From SpSt-600 sp042408195 (GTDB lineage: Bacteria > Chloroflexota > Anaerolineae > SpSt-600), in assembly GCA_042408195.1 (NCBI GenBank), contig JBHOQL010000072.1, forward strand, positions 1 through 64,000: a DNA stretch of 64,000 nt, in the 5' to 3' direction. Under the pieces are notes generated by a model. The model searched no databases, was not told the origin of the DNA, and saw only the letters and a list, made by a program, of their open reading frames with translations. This document shows positions 14,645 through 24,611 of the stretch, one piece after another. How positions within the stretch are numbered: position 1 is the stretch's first letter; each line of letters opens with the position of its first letter. The position numbers and the translations under genes were made by a program.

Positions 14645-17542
14645 ATGGGGCAGAACAAGATAATCGTGCGGGGAGCAAGGGAGCATAACCTAAAGAATAT
14701 AACGGTGGAAATCCCCAGGGATAAGCTGGTGGTTATAACCGGTGTCTCAGGTTCAGGGAAATCAAGCCTCGCCTTTGATACTTTGTATGCTGAAGGGCAA
14801 CGCCGCTACGTGGAATCCCTCTCTGCGTATGCTCGCCAGTTCCTGGGACTGATGGAAAAGCCTGACGTGGATGTAATTGAAGGGCTTTCCCCGGCCATTT
14901 CCATTGACCAGAAAGGGGTTAGCCACAACCCTCGTTCTACCGTTGGAACTGTTACCGAAGTTTACGACTACCTTCGCCTGCTCTTCGCCAGAGTGGGCAA
15001 GCCCCACTGCCCCAATTGCGGGAAGGAGATATCGCCTCAGATGCCCCAGCAGATCGTTGACTCTATCCTCTCACTGCCTGAGGGCACACGAATCATGTTG
15101 TTAGCCCCTCTGGTCAGGGGGCGCAAAGGCCATCACAAAAACGTTTTGGAAGAAATCCGGCGGGCCGGTTACGTCAGGGCACGCATTGACGGCAAAGTCA
15201 TGGAACTGGATGAGGAGATTGAGCTGGACCGCTACAAGCTCCACACCATTGAAGTTGTTGTGGACCGCCTTGTAATCCACCACGATGAAGACGAAGATTA
15301 CCGCACCCGCCTGGCCGACTCGGTGGAGACTGCCCTCAGGTTCGGGAACGGCGTCATTGTTGTGTCGATTGTGGAAGGAGAAAGCTACCGCGACCTGCTT
15401 TTCTCGGAGCACTCGGCTTGTGTGGACTGCGGGATATCCTTGCCGGAAATTGAACCAAGGACTTTCTCCTTCAATAGCCCCCACGGGGCTTGCCCCCATT
15501 GCTCTGGCCTGGGGGTGATAATGGAAATTGACCCCGACCTGGTCATACCTGATAAATCCCTAAGTTTGAAGGACGGAGCCATAGCTCCTTGGCGATACCT
15601 GGGCAAAGAGATTTCCCGATACTACATGTACATGCTCCGTCGGGTATGTGAGTTCTACAAAATACCCATGAATGTCCCGGTGCGGGAGCTTACCAAAGAG
15701 CAATTGGATATAATCCTTTACGGAACCCGTCCAGGAGAGATGGTCTCCCTACCCTATTCCGATCAGCACGGAGAAATTCACTTTTACGAAGTCCCCTTTG
15801 AGGGGGTAATACCGAACCTTCAACGCCGCTATCAAGAGACCGAATCCGATTACATCCGTAGCGAGATCGAGCGTTACATGACTGCCAGGACTTGTCCAGT
15901 CTGCAAAGGGACTAGGCTTCGCCCTGAGGCTCTGGCCGTCACAGTAGACGGCATGAACATCGCTCAAGTGGCGTCCATGTCGGTAGCGCAGGCGCTAGAA
16001 TGGGTGAAGCGCCTCCAGGGGCCTGATTCCCCTTTGACAGAAAAGGAACGCTTGATAGCTCACCAGATCCTTAAAGAACTCCGGAACAGGCTCAGCTTCA
16101 TGATGGATGTAGGCCTCGATTACATAACTCTGGACCGCAGAGCCTCAACTTTATCGGGAGGGGAAGCCCAGAGGATAAGGCTTGCCACTCAGATAGGTTC
16201 TCAGCTAGCTGGAGTGCTCTACATCTTGGACGAGCCCTCTGTCGGCCTCCATCAGAGAGACAACGCCCGCTTGATTCAGACCCTCAAACACCTCAGGGAC
16301 CTCGGCAACACAGTCATCGTGGTAGAACACGATGAGAACACCATTCGGTCTGCTGACTACATAATTGATCTAGGCCCTGGGGCTGGGGAAAAGGGTGGAG
16401 AAGTGGTGGTGGCTGGAACTCTCGAGGACCTGCTCCGTTGCCCCCGGTCCGTAACCGGAATGTACCTCCGTGGAGAAAGGAAAATAGAAGTCCCTAAAGC
16501 TAGGCGTCCGGGAAACGGCCACTACCTCACTGTCTACGGAGCCGCCGAAAATAACCTCAAGAACATCACTGTCCGCTTCCCGCTGGGGACATTCATCTGC
16601 GTGACAGGGGTGTCGGGTTCGGGCAAGTCAAGCTTGGTGATTGAGGTCCTCTACAAGGCTCTGGCCCAAAAGCTCTACAGGGCCAGGGAAAAGCCCGGCA
16701 AACACTTGTATATCGAAGGCCTGGAACACATAGACAAAGTGGTGAACGTGGATCAATCCCCTATCGGCAGGACTCCACGGAGCAACCCAGCCACTTACAC
16801 TGGGGCATTCACCCCCATAAGGGAGATGTTCGCTTCCCTGCCCGAAGCTCGCCTCCGGGGTTATACTCCTGGTCGTTTTTCCTTCAATGTCAAAGGTGGA
16901 AGGTGCGAAGCGTGCCAAGGCGGCGGCATAATCCGGATAGAAATGCAGTTCCTCCCGGATGTCTATGTTCCCTGTGATGTGTGCAAGGGCAAGCGCTACA
17001 ACCGCGAAACGCTGGAAATTCGCTACAAGGGCAAAAACATCTCCGAAGTCCTGGACATGACTGTGGAAGAGGCTATGGAATTTTTCGGCAACATTCCCCA
17101 AATAAAGGCCAAGCTCCAAACCCTCTACGATGTGGGGCTTGGATACATAAAGCTTGGTCAACCAGCTCCAACCCTTTCGGGGGGGGAAGCTCAGAGGGTG
17201 AAGCTGGCCCGGGAACTTTCTCGCAAGGCTACCGGCCGTACCCTCTATATCCTGGACGAACCCACCACTGGCCTCCACTTCGCCGACATTGAAAAGCTCC
17301 TGAACGTCCTGAACCGCCTGGTAGACGCAGGGAACACCGTTATAGTCATTGAGCACAACTTGGATGTGATAAAATGCGCCGACTGGATAATAGACCTGGG
17401 GCCGGAGGGGGGCGATAGGGGCGGTTGGGTGATAGCTGAAGGCACTCCAGAAGATGTTGCTATGGTGCCTCACTCTTATACAGGCCAATTCCTGAAGAAA
17501 ATTCTGTTCCCTGAGGAGGCAAGGCAATGCGCTTACCAGTAA
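14645..17542 (+). CDS. uvrA: Excinuclease ABC subunit A
   Basis: 965 residues, full length. There are two ABC ATPase halves, each with a Walker A (GVSGSGKSS), a signature (LSGGEAQRI / LSGGEAQRV) and a Walker B (YILDEPSVGLH / YILDEPTTGLH). Zinc modules CVDC ... CPHC and CEAC ... CDVC are intact. It recognises bulky DNA lesions and loads UvrB in nucleotide excision repair. Its end overlaps tpiA by 16 bases. Confidence 0.98.
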   Translation: MGQNKIIVRGAREHNLKNITVEIPRDKLVVITGVSGSGKSSLAFDTLYAEGQRRYVESLSAYARQFLGLMEKPDVDVIEGLSPAISIDQKGVSHNPRSTVGTVTEVYDYLRLLFARVGKPHCPNCGKEISPQMPQQIVDSILSLPEGTRIMLLAPLVRGRKGHHKNVLEEIRRAGYVRARIDGKVMELDEEIELDRYKLHTIEVVVDRLVIHHDEDEDYRTRLADSVETALRFGNGVIVVSIVEGESYRDLLFSEHSACVDCGISLPEIEPRTFSFNSPHGACPHCSGLGVIMEIDPDLVIPDKSLSLKDGAIAPWRYLGKEISRYYMYMLRRVCEFYKIPMNVPVRELTKEQLDIILYGTRPGEMVSLPYSDQHGEIHFYEVPFEGVIPNLQRRYQETESDYIRSEIERYMTARTCPVCKGTRLRPEALAVTVDGMNIAQVASMSVAQALEWVKRLQGPDSPLTEKERLIAHQILKELRNRLSFMMDVGLDYITLDRRASTLSGGEAQRIRLATQIGSQLAGVLYILDEPSVGLHQRDNARLIQTLKHLRDLGNTVIVVEHDENTIRSADYIIDLGPGAGEKGGEVVVAGTLEDLLRCPRSVTGMYLRGERKIEVPKARRPGNGHYLTVYGAAENNLKNITVRFPLGTFICVTGVSGSGKSSLVIEVLYKALAQKLYRAREKPGKHLYIEGLEHIDKVVNVDQSPIGRTPRSNPATYTGAFTPIREMFASLPEARLRGYTPGRFSFNVKGGRCEACQGGGIIRIEMQFLPDVYVPCDVCKGKRYNRETLEIRYKGKNISEVLDMTVEEAMEFFGNIPQIKAKLQTLYDVGLGYIKLGQPAPTLSGGEAQRVKLARELSRKATGRTLYILDEPTTGLHFADIEKLLNVLNRLVDAGNTVIVIEHNLDVIKCADWIIDLGPEGGDRGGWVIAEGTPEDVAMVPHSYTGQFLKKILFPEEARQCAYQ

Positions 17543-18294
17543 TCGCCGGCAACTGGAAAATGAACAAGACCGTTCGGGAAGCAGAAGAGTTTGTGGAAAC
17601 TGTAAGGGACGAGCTTGATTCGATAGAAGGAGTGGAGAAAGTCCTTTGTCCTCCCTTTACCGCCATCAGCGCCGTGGCGCGCCTGGTTGAAGGGACTTCC
17701 ATAAAAGTAGGAGCGCAAGACGTTTTTTGGGAGGATAAAGGGGCTTACACTGGTGAAATCTCCCCCGTCATGCTGAAAGAATTCTGCCAATACGTCATTG
17801 TGGGTCACTCTGAGAGGCGCAAATACTTCGGCGAGACCGATGAACAGGTGAACCGCAAGGTAAAGGCGGTTCTTGCTCACGGCCTTATCCCGATAATCTG
17901 CGTGGGAGAAAACCTTGAAGAAAACGAAGCCGGTCTTACAGAAGAAGTAGTCACCCGACAAGTCATAGGAACTCTGGCAGGCCTTTCGCCGTCTGAAGCC
18001 GAAAGGGTAGTAATAGCTTATGAGCCTGTCTGGGCCATAGGCACTGGAAAGCCCGCTACCCCCGAGGGAGCTCAGGCCGTGATTGGCGGATTGATAAGGC
18101 CACTTTTATCTGAGCTTTTCGGGAAAGAGGTGGCCGAAAGGGTAAGGATCCAATATGGAGGGAGCGTTGACTCCTCCAACATCAGTGGTTTCGTGGCTCA
18201 GCCCGATATAGATGGAGCCTTGGTGGGTGGAGCAAGTCTGAAACCTAAAGAGTTCGTAGAAATTGTCAGGATAACTGCTCGCACTAAATCCTGA
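17527..18294 (+). CDS. tpiA: Triosephosphate isomerase
   Basis: 255 residues. The catalytic residues are all present: Lys in GNWKMNK, His in VGHSERR and Glu in AYEPVWAIGTG, plus the phosphate loop YGGSV. It interconverts DHAP and glyceraldehyde 3-phosphate in the cytoplasm. ATG 17527 lies inside the end of uvrA behind a GAGGAGG-type site, so the two are translated together. Confidence 0.97.
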   Translation: MRLPVIAGNWKMNKTVREAEEFVETVRDELDSIEGVEKVLCPPFTAISAVARLVEGTSIKVGAQDVFWEDKGAYTGEISPVMLKEFCQYVIVGHSERRKYFGETDEQVNRKVKAVLAHGLIPIICVGENLEENEAGLTEEVVTRQVIGTLAGLSPSEAERVVIAYEPVWAIGTGKPATPEGAQAVIGGLIRPLLSELFGKEVAERVRIQYGGSVDSSNISGFVAQPDIDGALVGGASLKPKEFVEIVRITARTKS

Positions 18295-18726
18295 TCACAG
18301 GGTCTTGCGGAACATCTTTTGCATCTTTACTTCCACAAAACCGAGCCTCTCATAGAATTTGTGGGCCTGGTGGCGGATAATATTCGCCCTGACAATTAGC
18401 GTGCGGCAACCCTTGGCTTTCGCCCATTCTTCCGCTTTCCTGAGCAGAGCAGTACCAATTCCCCTTGAGCGGTACCTCTCATCCACTACCAACCCTCCGA
18501 TTTCAGCCTCTTCATCGGCTATAAGCGTAGGGCAGTAGTATACGTGAATCCACCCCACTATTGAGCCATCCTCACCTTCTGCTACGAATACAGCGCCATA
18601 GCCGTGCTCCAGTACCTTCTCCAAGCGCTTTGCCATTTCCTCAGGGGTAGATGGGTAACCAAGTTGTGTAGCCAATTCTGCTAAATAAAAAACATCCTTC
18701 TGAGACGCTTCTCGCAAAGTTGCCAA
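18295..18726 (-). CDS. GNAT-family N-acetyltransferase
   Basis: 143 residues with the acetyl-CoA loop YRSRGIGTALL (motif A) and the C-terminal HKFYERLGF. It resembles amino-acid or aminoglycoside-like GNATs, but the substrate is unknown. The TTG start at 18726 lacks a clear ribosome site, so the N-terminus is uncertain. The stop is adjacent to that of the convergent tpiA. Confidence 0.82.
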   Translation of the reverse strand: MATLREASQKDVFYLAELATQLGYPSTPEEMAKRLEKVLEHGYGAVFVAEGEDGSIVGWIHVYYCPTLIADEEAEIGGLVVDERYRSRGIGTALLRKAEEWAKAKGCRTLIVRANIIRHQAHKFYERLGFVEVKMQKMFRKTL

Positions 18727-18748
18727 GATGTCAACCCTGCATTATAAT
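18720..18748 (+). promoter_or_regulatory. Promoter of tRNA-Pro
   Basis: TTGCCA (18720-18725), 17 bases, TATAAT (18743-18748), ending 10 bases before the tRNA. The -35 overlaps the start of the divergent acetyltransferase gene. Confidence 0.7.
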
Positions 18749-18758
18749 AAATTTTGTA

Positions 18759-18834
<76 letters not shown>

Positions 18835-18866
18835 ACAATATAAACGACCCCCGAAAGGGGGGTTCT

Positions 18867-19286
18867 TTAATTGTAGCATGGAATCAGAAGGCGCTGCCCT
18901 ACGTAAATGAGGTTCAGGTTGAAGATTCCGTTCAGCCGAGCGATCTCCCACACGCTCACTCCATACATCCTGGCAATGCTGAGGAGTGTTTCTCCATAGC
19001 TTACGTAATGGACAAAAACACAGGGTGGCCTGGGAGGATAATAGTAACATCCAGGGTAGATTATCAAGACTTGACCAGCATAGATGCGATTGGGATCAGG
19101 GATATTGTTCCACCGGGCTATGGCCCAAGGGGTCGTGCAATACCTCCACGCTATGGAAGTAAGGGTATCACCCCAGCGTACTCTGTAATATATTGGAGCA
19201 GAGGCTGGCTGAGAGGCATAAAGCGGAAGGGCCAAAGCAGCGCTCAACACTGCAGCTACAAGAAGGGAAAGCAACAATTTATTCAT
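18867..19286 (-). CDS. Secreted protein with two LysM domains
   Basis: 139 residues. The signal peptide is MNKLLLSLLVAAVLSAALALPLYA. Two LysM repeats follow: YRVRWGDTLTSIAWRY ... VLIIYPG and HYVSYGETLLSIARMY ... RLLIPCYN. They are joined by a Tyr/Pro/Cys-rich linker. LysM binds peptidoglycan or other GlcNAc polymers, so a cell-surface role is likely, but no catalytic domain is attached. It lies 30 bases downstream of tRNA-Arg on the same strand and may share its transcript. Confidence 0.88.
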   Translation of the reverse strand: MNKLLLSLLVAAVLSAALALPLYASQPASAPIYYRVRWGDTLTSIAWRYCTTPWAIARWNNIPDPNRIYAGQVLIIYPGCYYYPPRPPCVFVHYVSYGETLLSIARMYGVSVWEIARLNGIFNLNLIYVGQRLLIPCYN

Positions 19287-19315
19287 TAGAAAACCCCCTT
19301 ATTTTAATCCACCAT

Positions 19316-19389
19316 CGCCCCCGGGGGGACTCGAACCCCCAGCCAGCGGATCCGAAGTCCGCTGCTCTGTCCAATTGAGCTACAGGGGC
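19316..19389 (-). tRNA. tRNA-Arg (TCG)
   Basis: On the minus strand the acceptor GCCCCTG pairs with CGGGGGC (one G-U pair). Anticodon arm GCGGA-CTTCGGA-TCCGC gives anticodon TCG, and the T arm is GGGGG-TTCGAGT-CCCCC. CCA is not encoded. Confidence 0.94.
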
Positions 19390-19396
19390 CTATAAG

Positions 19397-19425
19397 ATTT
19401 TACATCCTCTCCAGGAAAAAGTCAA
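19397..19425 (-). promoter_or_regulatory. Promoter of tRNA-Arg
   Basis: Minus strand TTGACT (19425-19420), 17 bases, TAAAAT (19402-19397), eight bases before the tRNA. Confidence 0.7.
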
Positions 19426-19514
19426 TCGGTCAGCCTATTGCTCCGGGGCTTTTCAATAACGTCACCTTAGGGCATAATGATCAAGCTATTCTAATTGGGG
19501 TACCTTAGGGGAAT

Positions 19515-19720
19515 GTGGCAACGGGTGAAGCAAGGAGCCTTCACCTTGATGAGTTTCCGCATTGGGAGATAGAAAACGAGGTCTTTCATGTGCGAGGTGT
19601 GAGTATGGACGAAGACCGGCTTCAAAGTCGTAAGGTTAGACATAGGTTAAGAGGGATTCAGAATGCTGCGTTGAACCTTCTACGGGCTATGGGTGCTTCT
19701 TTCATTCCCCGATACCCGTC
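19515..19720 (+). pseudogene. ISAs1-like transposase, C-terminal remnant
   Basis: The plus strand encodes FPHWEIENEVFHVRGVSMDE followed by DRLQSRKVRHRLRGIQNAAL. This matches the C-terminal helix region of ISAs1-type transposases (HW-x-IEN-x-H-VRDV-x-F-x-ED). No N-terminal part or ends were found. The rest of 19390-19963 holds the tRNA-Arg promoter and otherwise nothing recognisable. Confidence 0.6.
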
Positions 19721-19963
19721 GCCTTCTATCTGGTCGCCCAGATATGGGCCTTCTTCTTTTGAAAAGCCCTGACCCCCTTGTCCCCCAATTTTGCTCGCCC
19801 CGTGAGCTGCGGGTTTGCCTTGGCTCAGGATTCCCTTCGAGGGGGTATAGCTGGAGCTTGCAGATTGCCACCCTCTTTTGTTTTAGTGGGGGAGCACCGC
19901 TGTATAGGGAAAGGCTTTCCCAACTCTCAGTTTATTCATTTCTTGGGTTGAACAGGTTTTCCC

Positions 19964-21007
19964 TTACCAGCGTGCCCGATGTTCCTCGGTGAATCCTATG
20001 AGCCCACGGATGGAAAGAACCTCTCCGTTGTCAGTTATTACCTGGCCTTCGTAGTGACCGAATATTTGGTGGAACTCGCTATAGAGAATCCCCAGATTTG
20101 TGCGGGCCACCCGCTCTTTAAAGGGCACCATTGTCATGTTGAGCCGACCCTCATCGTCCGTGAAGCGCCAGGGGTGCATGTAGTCGTCAGGACGATAGTC
20201 AAAGTAAACGATGCCCAATTTGTGGACTTTCCCCTCCAGTATCAGGCAATTCTCTGTCGCTGCTGAAGTATCGCCGAAACCGTATCCCAGGTTTAGGCCA
20301 ATACGCCTTCCATCGGGAAGGAAGCCAGAAGCGCTGGCCCAGTTCCAGAAGGTCCGGTACTCCCAGACGCCCCGCCCCCAATCCAGAGAACCCAAAGCTT
20401 GATCCGGGCGCAGTTCTTCCTCTTCCTCGCCGTACCGGATCCAGCCACTGGCGGGCATGCAGTTAATTTTACGGTTGTAATAGAACCGCCGTCGGCCAAT
20501 AGGGATCACAATGGTCATGGATTCATGGTCGGGTGGGCATTCCAGACGGAAATCGGCGTAAATTCCGCGTCCACCGTGAAAGGCAGGCCAGTCCACTTGG
20601 ATATGGCGGAACCCCTTCTCAGCGCGAAAGACCAGCCTGACCCGACGGTCCTCATAGCGAGATTCCCCTTCCTGACTATTGCGGGGAAGTTGGATCCCCC
20701 GTCCTAGTGGGATTAGCAACCCTTCTTCATGGAGCTCCTTTGTCTCCCAGTCTAATGTGTAGACGAAAACGTTTCCCGCGTAGCCTAAGTGGGCGATCGT
20801 TGCAGAAAAGAAGCGGCGCGGGGTGAAAAGGGCGTAATAGTCCCAGCGCTTTATCCGCAGGAACTGGAGCCAATGGAACGGAAAGGGATAAAAGCGTGCT
20901 TGTTCCAAGTTGCAGTCCAGGATTGGATGGGGCGACCATCCCACCGCGGTCAGCCGACCATCAGAGGTCAGCAGCGGTCCAGGCGTTTGAATTTGTGTCT
21001 TGCTCAT
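19964..21007 (-). CDS. DUF2804 family protein
   Basis: 347 residues with the family's marks: an N-terminal GPLLTSDGRLTAVGWS, then HPILDCN, RIKRWDYY, MPASGWI-RYG, DWGRGVW and a GLNLGYGFGDTSAATEN segment. Members are beta-rich proteins of unknown function. It is a single gene between mobile-element remnants with its own promoter. A GGGAGG ribosome site precedes the ATG. Confidence 0.85.
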   Translation of the reverse strand: MSKTQIQTPGPLLTSDGRLTAVGWSPHPILDCNLEQARFYPFPFHWLQFLRIKRWDYYALFTPRRFFSATIAHLGYAGNVFVYTLDWETKELHEEGLLIPLGRGIQLPRNSQEGESRYEDRRVRLVFRAEKGFRHIQVDWPAFHGGRGIYADFRLECPPDHESMTIVIPIGRRRFYYNRKINCMPASGWIRYGEEEEELRPDQALGSLDWGRGVWEYRTFWNWASASGFLPDGRRIGLNLGYGFGDTSAATENCLILEGKVHKLGIVYFDYRPDDYMHPWRFTDDEGRLNMTMVPFKERVARTNLGILYSEFHQIFGHYEGQVITDNGEVLSIRGLIGFTEEHRARW

Positions 21008-21058
21008 TTTTCCTCCCTTCGGTCTGGATTTCCACCGGTAACACTACCAGAGCAATTT

Positions 21059-21087
21059 ATTATAGCCCGATCCATTGGCTCTACCAA
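21059..21087 (-). promoter_or_regulatory. Promoter of the DUF2804 gene
   Basis: Minus strand TTGGTA (21087-21082), 17 bases, perfect TATAAT (21064-21059). The -35 lies about 17 bases outside the end of element copy B. Confidence 0.65.
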
Positions 21088-21104
21088 GAATATGTGGTTT
21101 TTTG

Positions 21105-22099
21105 GGTGCATGCACGATTTGGCAGGAAGGGGGTGACAGTTATAGGTTCAGGAAGGAGGAGGGGGTTGGGCTATCGTCTCCTACCAGCAACCGCTCTTCA
21201 ACCAGGCTTGCAGATGGACAACCACGCAAGTACCTCCAACTCCTTCCCGCTCCCTCAGTACGTCACCGCCTGATAAGCCGCCTCTACTGCCACCGTCGCC
21301 TTTCCTTAGCAGCGCCGAATCACTTCCGTTACCTTTCCCTCCCACAATCCATTTCCTGGGCCTGAGGACTCTCCTACCCCCAGGCAGCTCAAGCCATTTT
21401 CCAGACATACTGAATCCAGTTCGCCCCATCCCCAATCGCCGCAATCTCTTTCCCTTGGGTCACTTCTTGCTGATACCCTTCCAGCCAGAGCGCTTGCCCG
21501 AAGGCTCCGGGTCCTCCCGCGAATCGCCCCGTTGGGAAGGCGGCGGAGCAGTTCTTTTCATCTCCTCCCAGGTCCGTACCACTGTCCCAAGATTCGGGAC
21601 CTGCGCGGGCAAGAAAGGCCCTTGAGGAAAGACCAAGTCCAAGAAGCCTTTGGGGCTTTTTGCTCTTCTTCCACAGCTACCTGACCCAGACCCTTAGTGG
21701 CTTCCCGAATGGTGTTGGGGTAGACCGGATGAGCCGCTTTCTCAAAAGGGGGTTGAATACTTTCCGCACAGAGCCAGTTTCTGAGCCAGCGGTAAGTCCT
21801 GTGATGAAGGGAAGGGCAAAGGTAAAAGGGTCGGTTCACCTTGAACTGGCCGTTTTTTCTGAGAGTGTGCGGTCTGACCACACGAGAAAGGCTTGCTCCA
21901 GTTGGCGAAGGGGGTCGAAGGTTTCTACTTCCTCCGGTATTCGGGGTTGAGCGGCCACCCGTTCGGCCATCTGTTGGGCCAGGACGGCAGGCCATTGAGC
22001 ATCTCCAGGGTATTGGGTTGGCCTTTATCATACCCCCTTTACCTGGAAGGCAACCCGTTCAACCTGTCCGATAACTTACTGACAGATCATGAATGCACC
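21105..22099 (-). mobile_element. Degenerate ISKra4-like insertion element, copy B
   Basis: The inverted counterpart of 3670-4752, with roughly nine in ten bases alike by eye. It is bounded by GGTGCATGCACGATTTGGCAG at 21105 and CTGACAGATCATGAATGCACC at its other end. It lacks about 60 bases present in copy A (the QQEDFIQQMTKQMTQ-coding stretch). It keeps the same broken transposase: the minus strand reads the GDGA-W region and then meets the same TGA and TAG stops as copy A. Confidence 0.75.
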
Positions 22100-22113
22100 T
22101 GTTTTTGTCCTCG

Positions 22114-22142
22114 TTGACGAGGCAGGGTTTTTGGGCTAAAAT
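22114..22142 (+). promoter_or_regulatory. Promoter of lon
   Basis: TTGACG (22114-22119), 17 bases, TAAAAT (22137-22142), placed 14 bases outside element copy B and about 40 bases before the lon start. Confidence 0.65.
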
Positions 22143-22184
22143 TACTGAAGGAAAAAAACGCCAAAACGAAGTGGAGGTTTCGAC

Positions 22185-24596
22185 TTGAGTAAGCAGGAAC
22201 TTTTAGAGCAAGAAGAGCTAATTTGCCCTGTCGTAGCCATCCGAGATCAAGTTCTTTTCCCGAACACTGTAACCCCTGTTTACCTGGGAAGGGACAAGTC
22301 CCTCAGGGCAGTGGAGGCCGCCGTGCAGGCTGGCTCCACCATCATTGCCGTGGCTCAGAAGGATCCCAACGTTGATGACCCAACCCCCCAGGACCTCTAC
22401 GAAGTTGGTGTTGAAGTGAATCCGGGCCGCCCCATAAGGCTGCCCGATGGAGCGGCTAGTGTTGTCTTCCAGGCCCAGCGAAGGGTCCGCATTTTGGAAT
22501 TTATCCAAACTCACCCTTACTTCAAGGCCAGGGCCGTCATCATCCCCGAGGAGCCTGTGGAGAAAGACATCCACACGGAAGCCCTCATGAGGGCTGCCCT
22601 CGCCCTCTTTGAGAAAATTGTCCAGCTGGATGAGCAGATACCCGAAGAGGCCTATGTGGCCGCCATGAACATAGACGAGCCCGGCTGGCTTGCTGATATT
22701 ATCGCTTCTTCCATTAAACTGGATAACGCTAGACGTCAGGAACTGCTGGAAACGATAAACCCTTTGGAGCGCCTCCAGAAGCTCAGCATCTACCTCGCCC
22801 GGGAGTTGGATATCCTGGAACTGGAAAGCAAGATCCACGCCAAAGTCCAGGAAGAGATGGACAAAGCCCAAAGGGAGTTCTTCCTCCGGGAGCAGATAAG
22901 GGTTATACAGGGCGAACTCGGTGAGTTGGATTCCCAATCTAGACTCATCGCAGAACTGGAAGAGAAGATAGAAAAGTCTGACATGCCTCCGGAGGTCAAG
23001 GAGAAAGCACGTAAGGAACTGGATAGGCTCGCTTCGATGCCTCCGGCTTCCCCTGAGATAGGGATAATCCAGACCTATTTGGATTGGCTTCTGGAGTTGC
23101 CCTGGACTAACGCTACTGAAGATGAGATTGACCTGGAGAAAGCTGCTCGCATCCTGAACTCCAAACATTATGGCCTTGATAAGGCCAAAGAGCGCATTTT
23201 GGAATACATAGCCGTGAAGAAACTTGCTCCCAATAAGATGCGCAGTCCTATCCTATGCTTCCTTGGCCCTCCAGGCACTGGGAAAACTTCTATGGGCCGC
23301 TCCATAGCTGAGGCTCTGGGGCGAAAGTTCGTCAGGATGTCCCTGGGAGGGATAAGGGATGAAGCCGAAATCCGGGGTCACCGCCGAACTTACATAGGTG
23401 CCATGCCCGGCAGGATAATTCAGACCATGCGTCAAGCAGGGACCATAAACCCTGTCTTTATGCTGGATGAGATCGATAAAATCGGCCTGGATTTCAGGGG
23501 TGACCCCGCTGCTGCCCTCCTGGAAGTCCTGGACCCCGAGCAGAATCACGCTTTCTATGACCATTACCTTGAGGTACCATACGACCTCTCCAAGGTCTTG
23601 TTCATCACTACTGCTAACATATTGGATACTATCCCGCCTGCTCTGCAGGACCGGATGGAAGTCATTGAATTCCCGGGCTATGTAGAGGAAGAGAAGGTTC
23701 AAATAGCCCGTTACTTCCTAATACCCCGTCAGCTGGAAGAGCATGGCCTTAGTGGGGAGAAGGTAAAGTTCTCAGAAGCGGCTCTGCGCCGCATCATCCG
23801 GGAATACACTTACGAGGCTGGGGTTCGAAACTTGGAAAGGTGTATTGCTTCCATCTGCCGGAAGCTGGCCCGCAAAGTGGCCGAGGGCAAGAAGATTCCA
23901 TCTCACATAACAGCCAATTCTTTGCCTAAATACCTTGGGCCACCTCAATATACCTACGGAATGGCTGAGGAGAAGGATGAGGTAGGAGTGGCTACGGGGA
24001 TTGCCTGGACCGAAGCCGGTGGAGATATAATGCCGGTGGAAGTGACTCTGATGGAAGGAAAAGGTAACCTCATTCTCACCGGCCAGCTTGGGGAGGTAAT
24101 GCAAGAATCGGCTCAGGCGGCTCTATCCTATGCACGTTCCAAGGCCCGAGAACTGGGTATTCCCAATTGGAACTTTGACCGGCTTGATATCCACATTCAT
24201 GTGCCCGAGGGAGCCATCCCCAAAGATGGACCCTCGGCCGGGGTTACCATCGCTATTGCCCTTATCTCCGCCCTTTCCAACCGGCCAGTCCACAAGGACG
24301 TGGCTATGACTGGTGAAATTACCCTTAGAGGGAAGATCTTACCTATAGGGGGAGTCAAAGAAAAGGTCCTGGCTGCCCACCGGGCAGGAGTCAAGACTAT
24401 TATCCTGCCCAAGAAGAACAAGAAGGACCTGGTGGAGATACCTCTCAAGATACGCCGACAGCTTAAGTTCATTTTCGTGGAGAGGATGGAGGAAGTGTTG
24501 CCAGTAGTTCTGGCCCCTGAACCTATAGCCCCCCCGCCCCTGCTTCAGCAGCAAGAGGGGAAGAGGCGTAACTCCTCCAGGAGAACCCGGGCTTAA
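22185..24596 (+). CDS. lon: ATP-dependent protease Lon (LonA type)
   Basis: 803 residues, standard for LonA. The N-terminal substrate-binding domain starts ICPVVAIRDQVLFPNTVTPV. A coiled coil follows, then an AAA+ module with Walker A GPPGTGKTS and Walker B PVFMLDEIDKIG. The C-terminal serine-lysine protease has the catalytic Ser in KDGPSAGV and Lys in GGVKEKVLAA. It degrades misfolded and regulatory proteins in the cytoplasm. The start is TTG 22185 with TGGAGG upstream. The MFS gene follows 15 bases downstream. Confidence 0.97.
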   Translation: MSKQELLEQEELICPVVAIRDQVLFPNTVTPVYLGRDKSLRAVEAAVQAGSTIIAVAQKDPNVDDPTPQDLYEVGVEVNPGRPIRLPDGAASVVFQAQRRVRILEFIQTHPYFKARAVIIPEEPVEKDIHTEALMRAALALFEKIVQLDEQIPEEAYVAAMNIDEPGWLADIIASSIKLDNARRQELLETINPLERLQKLSIYLARELDILELESKIHAKVQEEMDKAQREFFLREQIRVIQGELGELDSQSRLIAELEEKIEKSDMPPEVKEKARKELDRLASMPPASPEIGIIQTYLDWLLELPWTNATEDEIDLEKAARILNSKHYGLDKAKERILEYIAVKKLAPNKMRSPILCFLGPPGTGKTSMGRSIAEALGRKFVRMSLGGIRDEAEIRGHRRTYIGAMPGRIIQTMRQAGTINPVFMLDEIDKIGLDFRGDPAAALLEVLDPEQNHAFYDHYLEVPYDLSKVLFITTANILDTIPPALQDRMEVIEFPGYVEEEKVQIARYFLIPRQLEEHGLSGEKVKFSEAALRRIIREYTYEAGVRNLERCIASICRKLARKVAEGKKIPSHITANSLPKYLGPPQYTYGMAEEKDEVGVATGIAWTEAGGDIMPVEVTLMEGKGNLILTGQLGEVMQESAQAALSYARSKARELGIPNWNFDRLDIHIHVPEGAIPKDGPSAGVTIAIALISALSNRPVHKDVAMTGEITLRGKILPIGGVKEKVLAAHRAGVKTIILPKKNKKDLVEIPLKIRRQLKFIFVERMEEVLPVVLAPEPIAPPPLLQQQEGKRRNSSRRTRA

Positions 24597-24611
24597 AGAG
24601 GAAAGAGGCCG

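Noticed and set aside
16628..17527. 300-codon open frame antisense to uvrA
   Set aside because: It mirrors the codon pattern of uvrA, has no ribosome site and no family resemblance. The same applies to antisense frames in lon, tuf, polA and the mutase gene.
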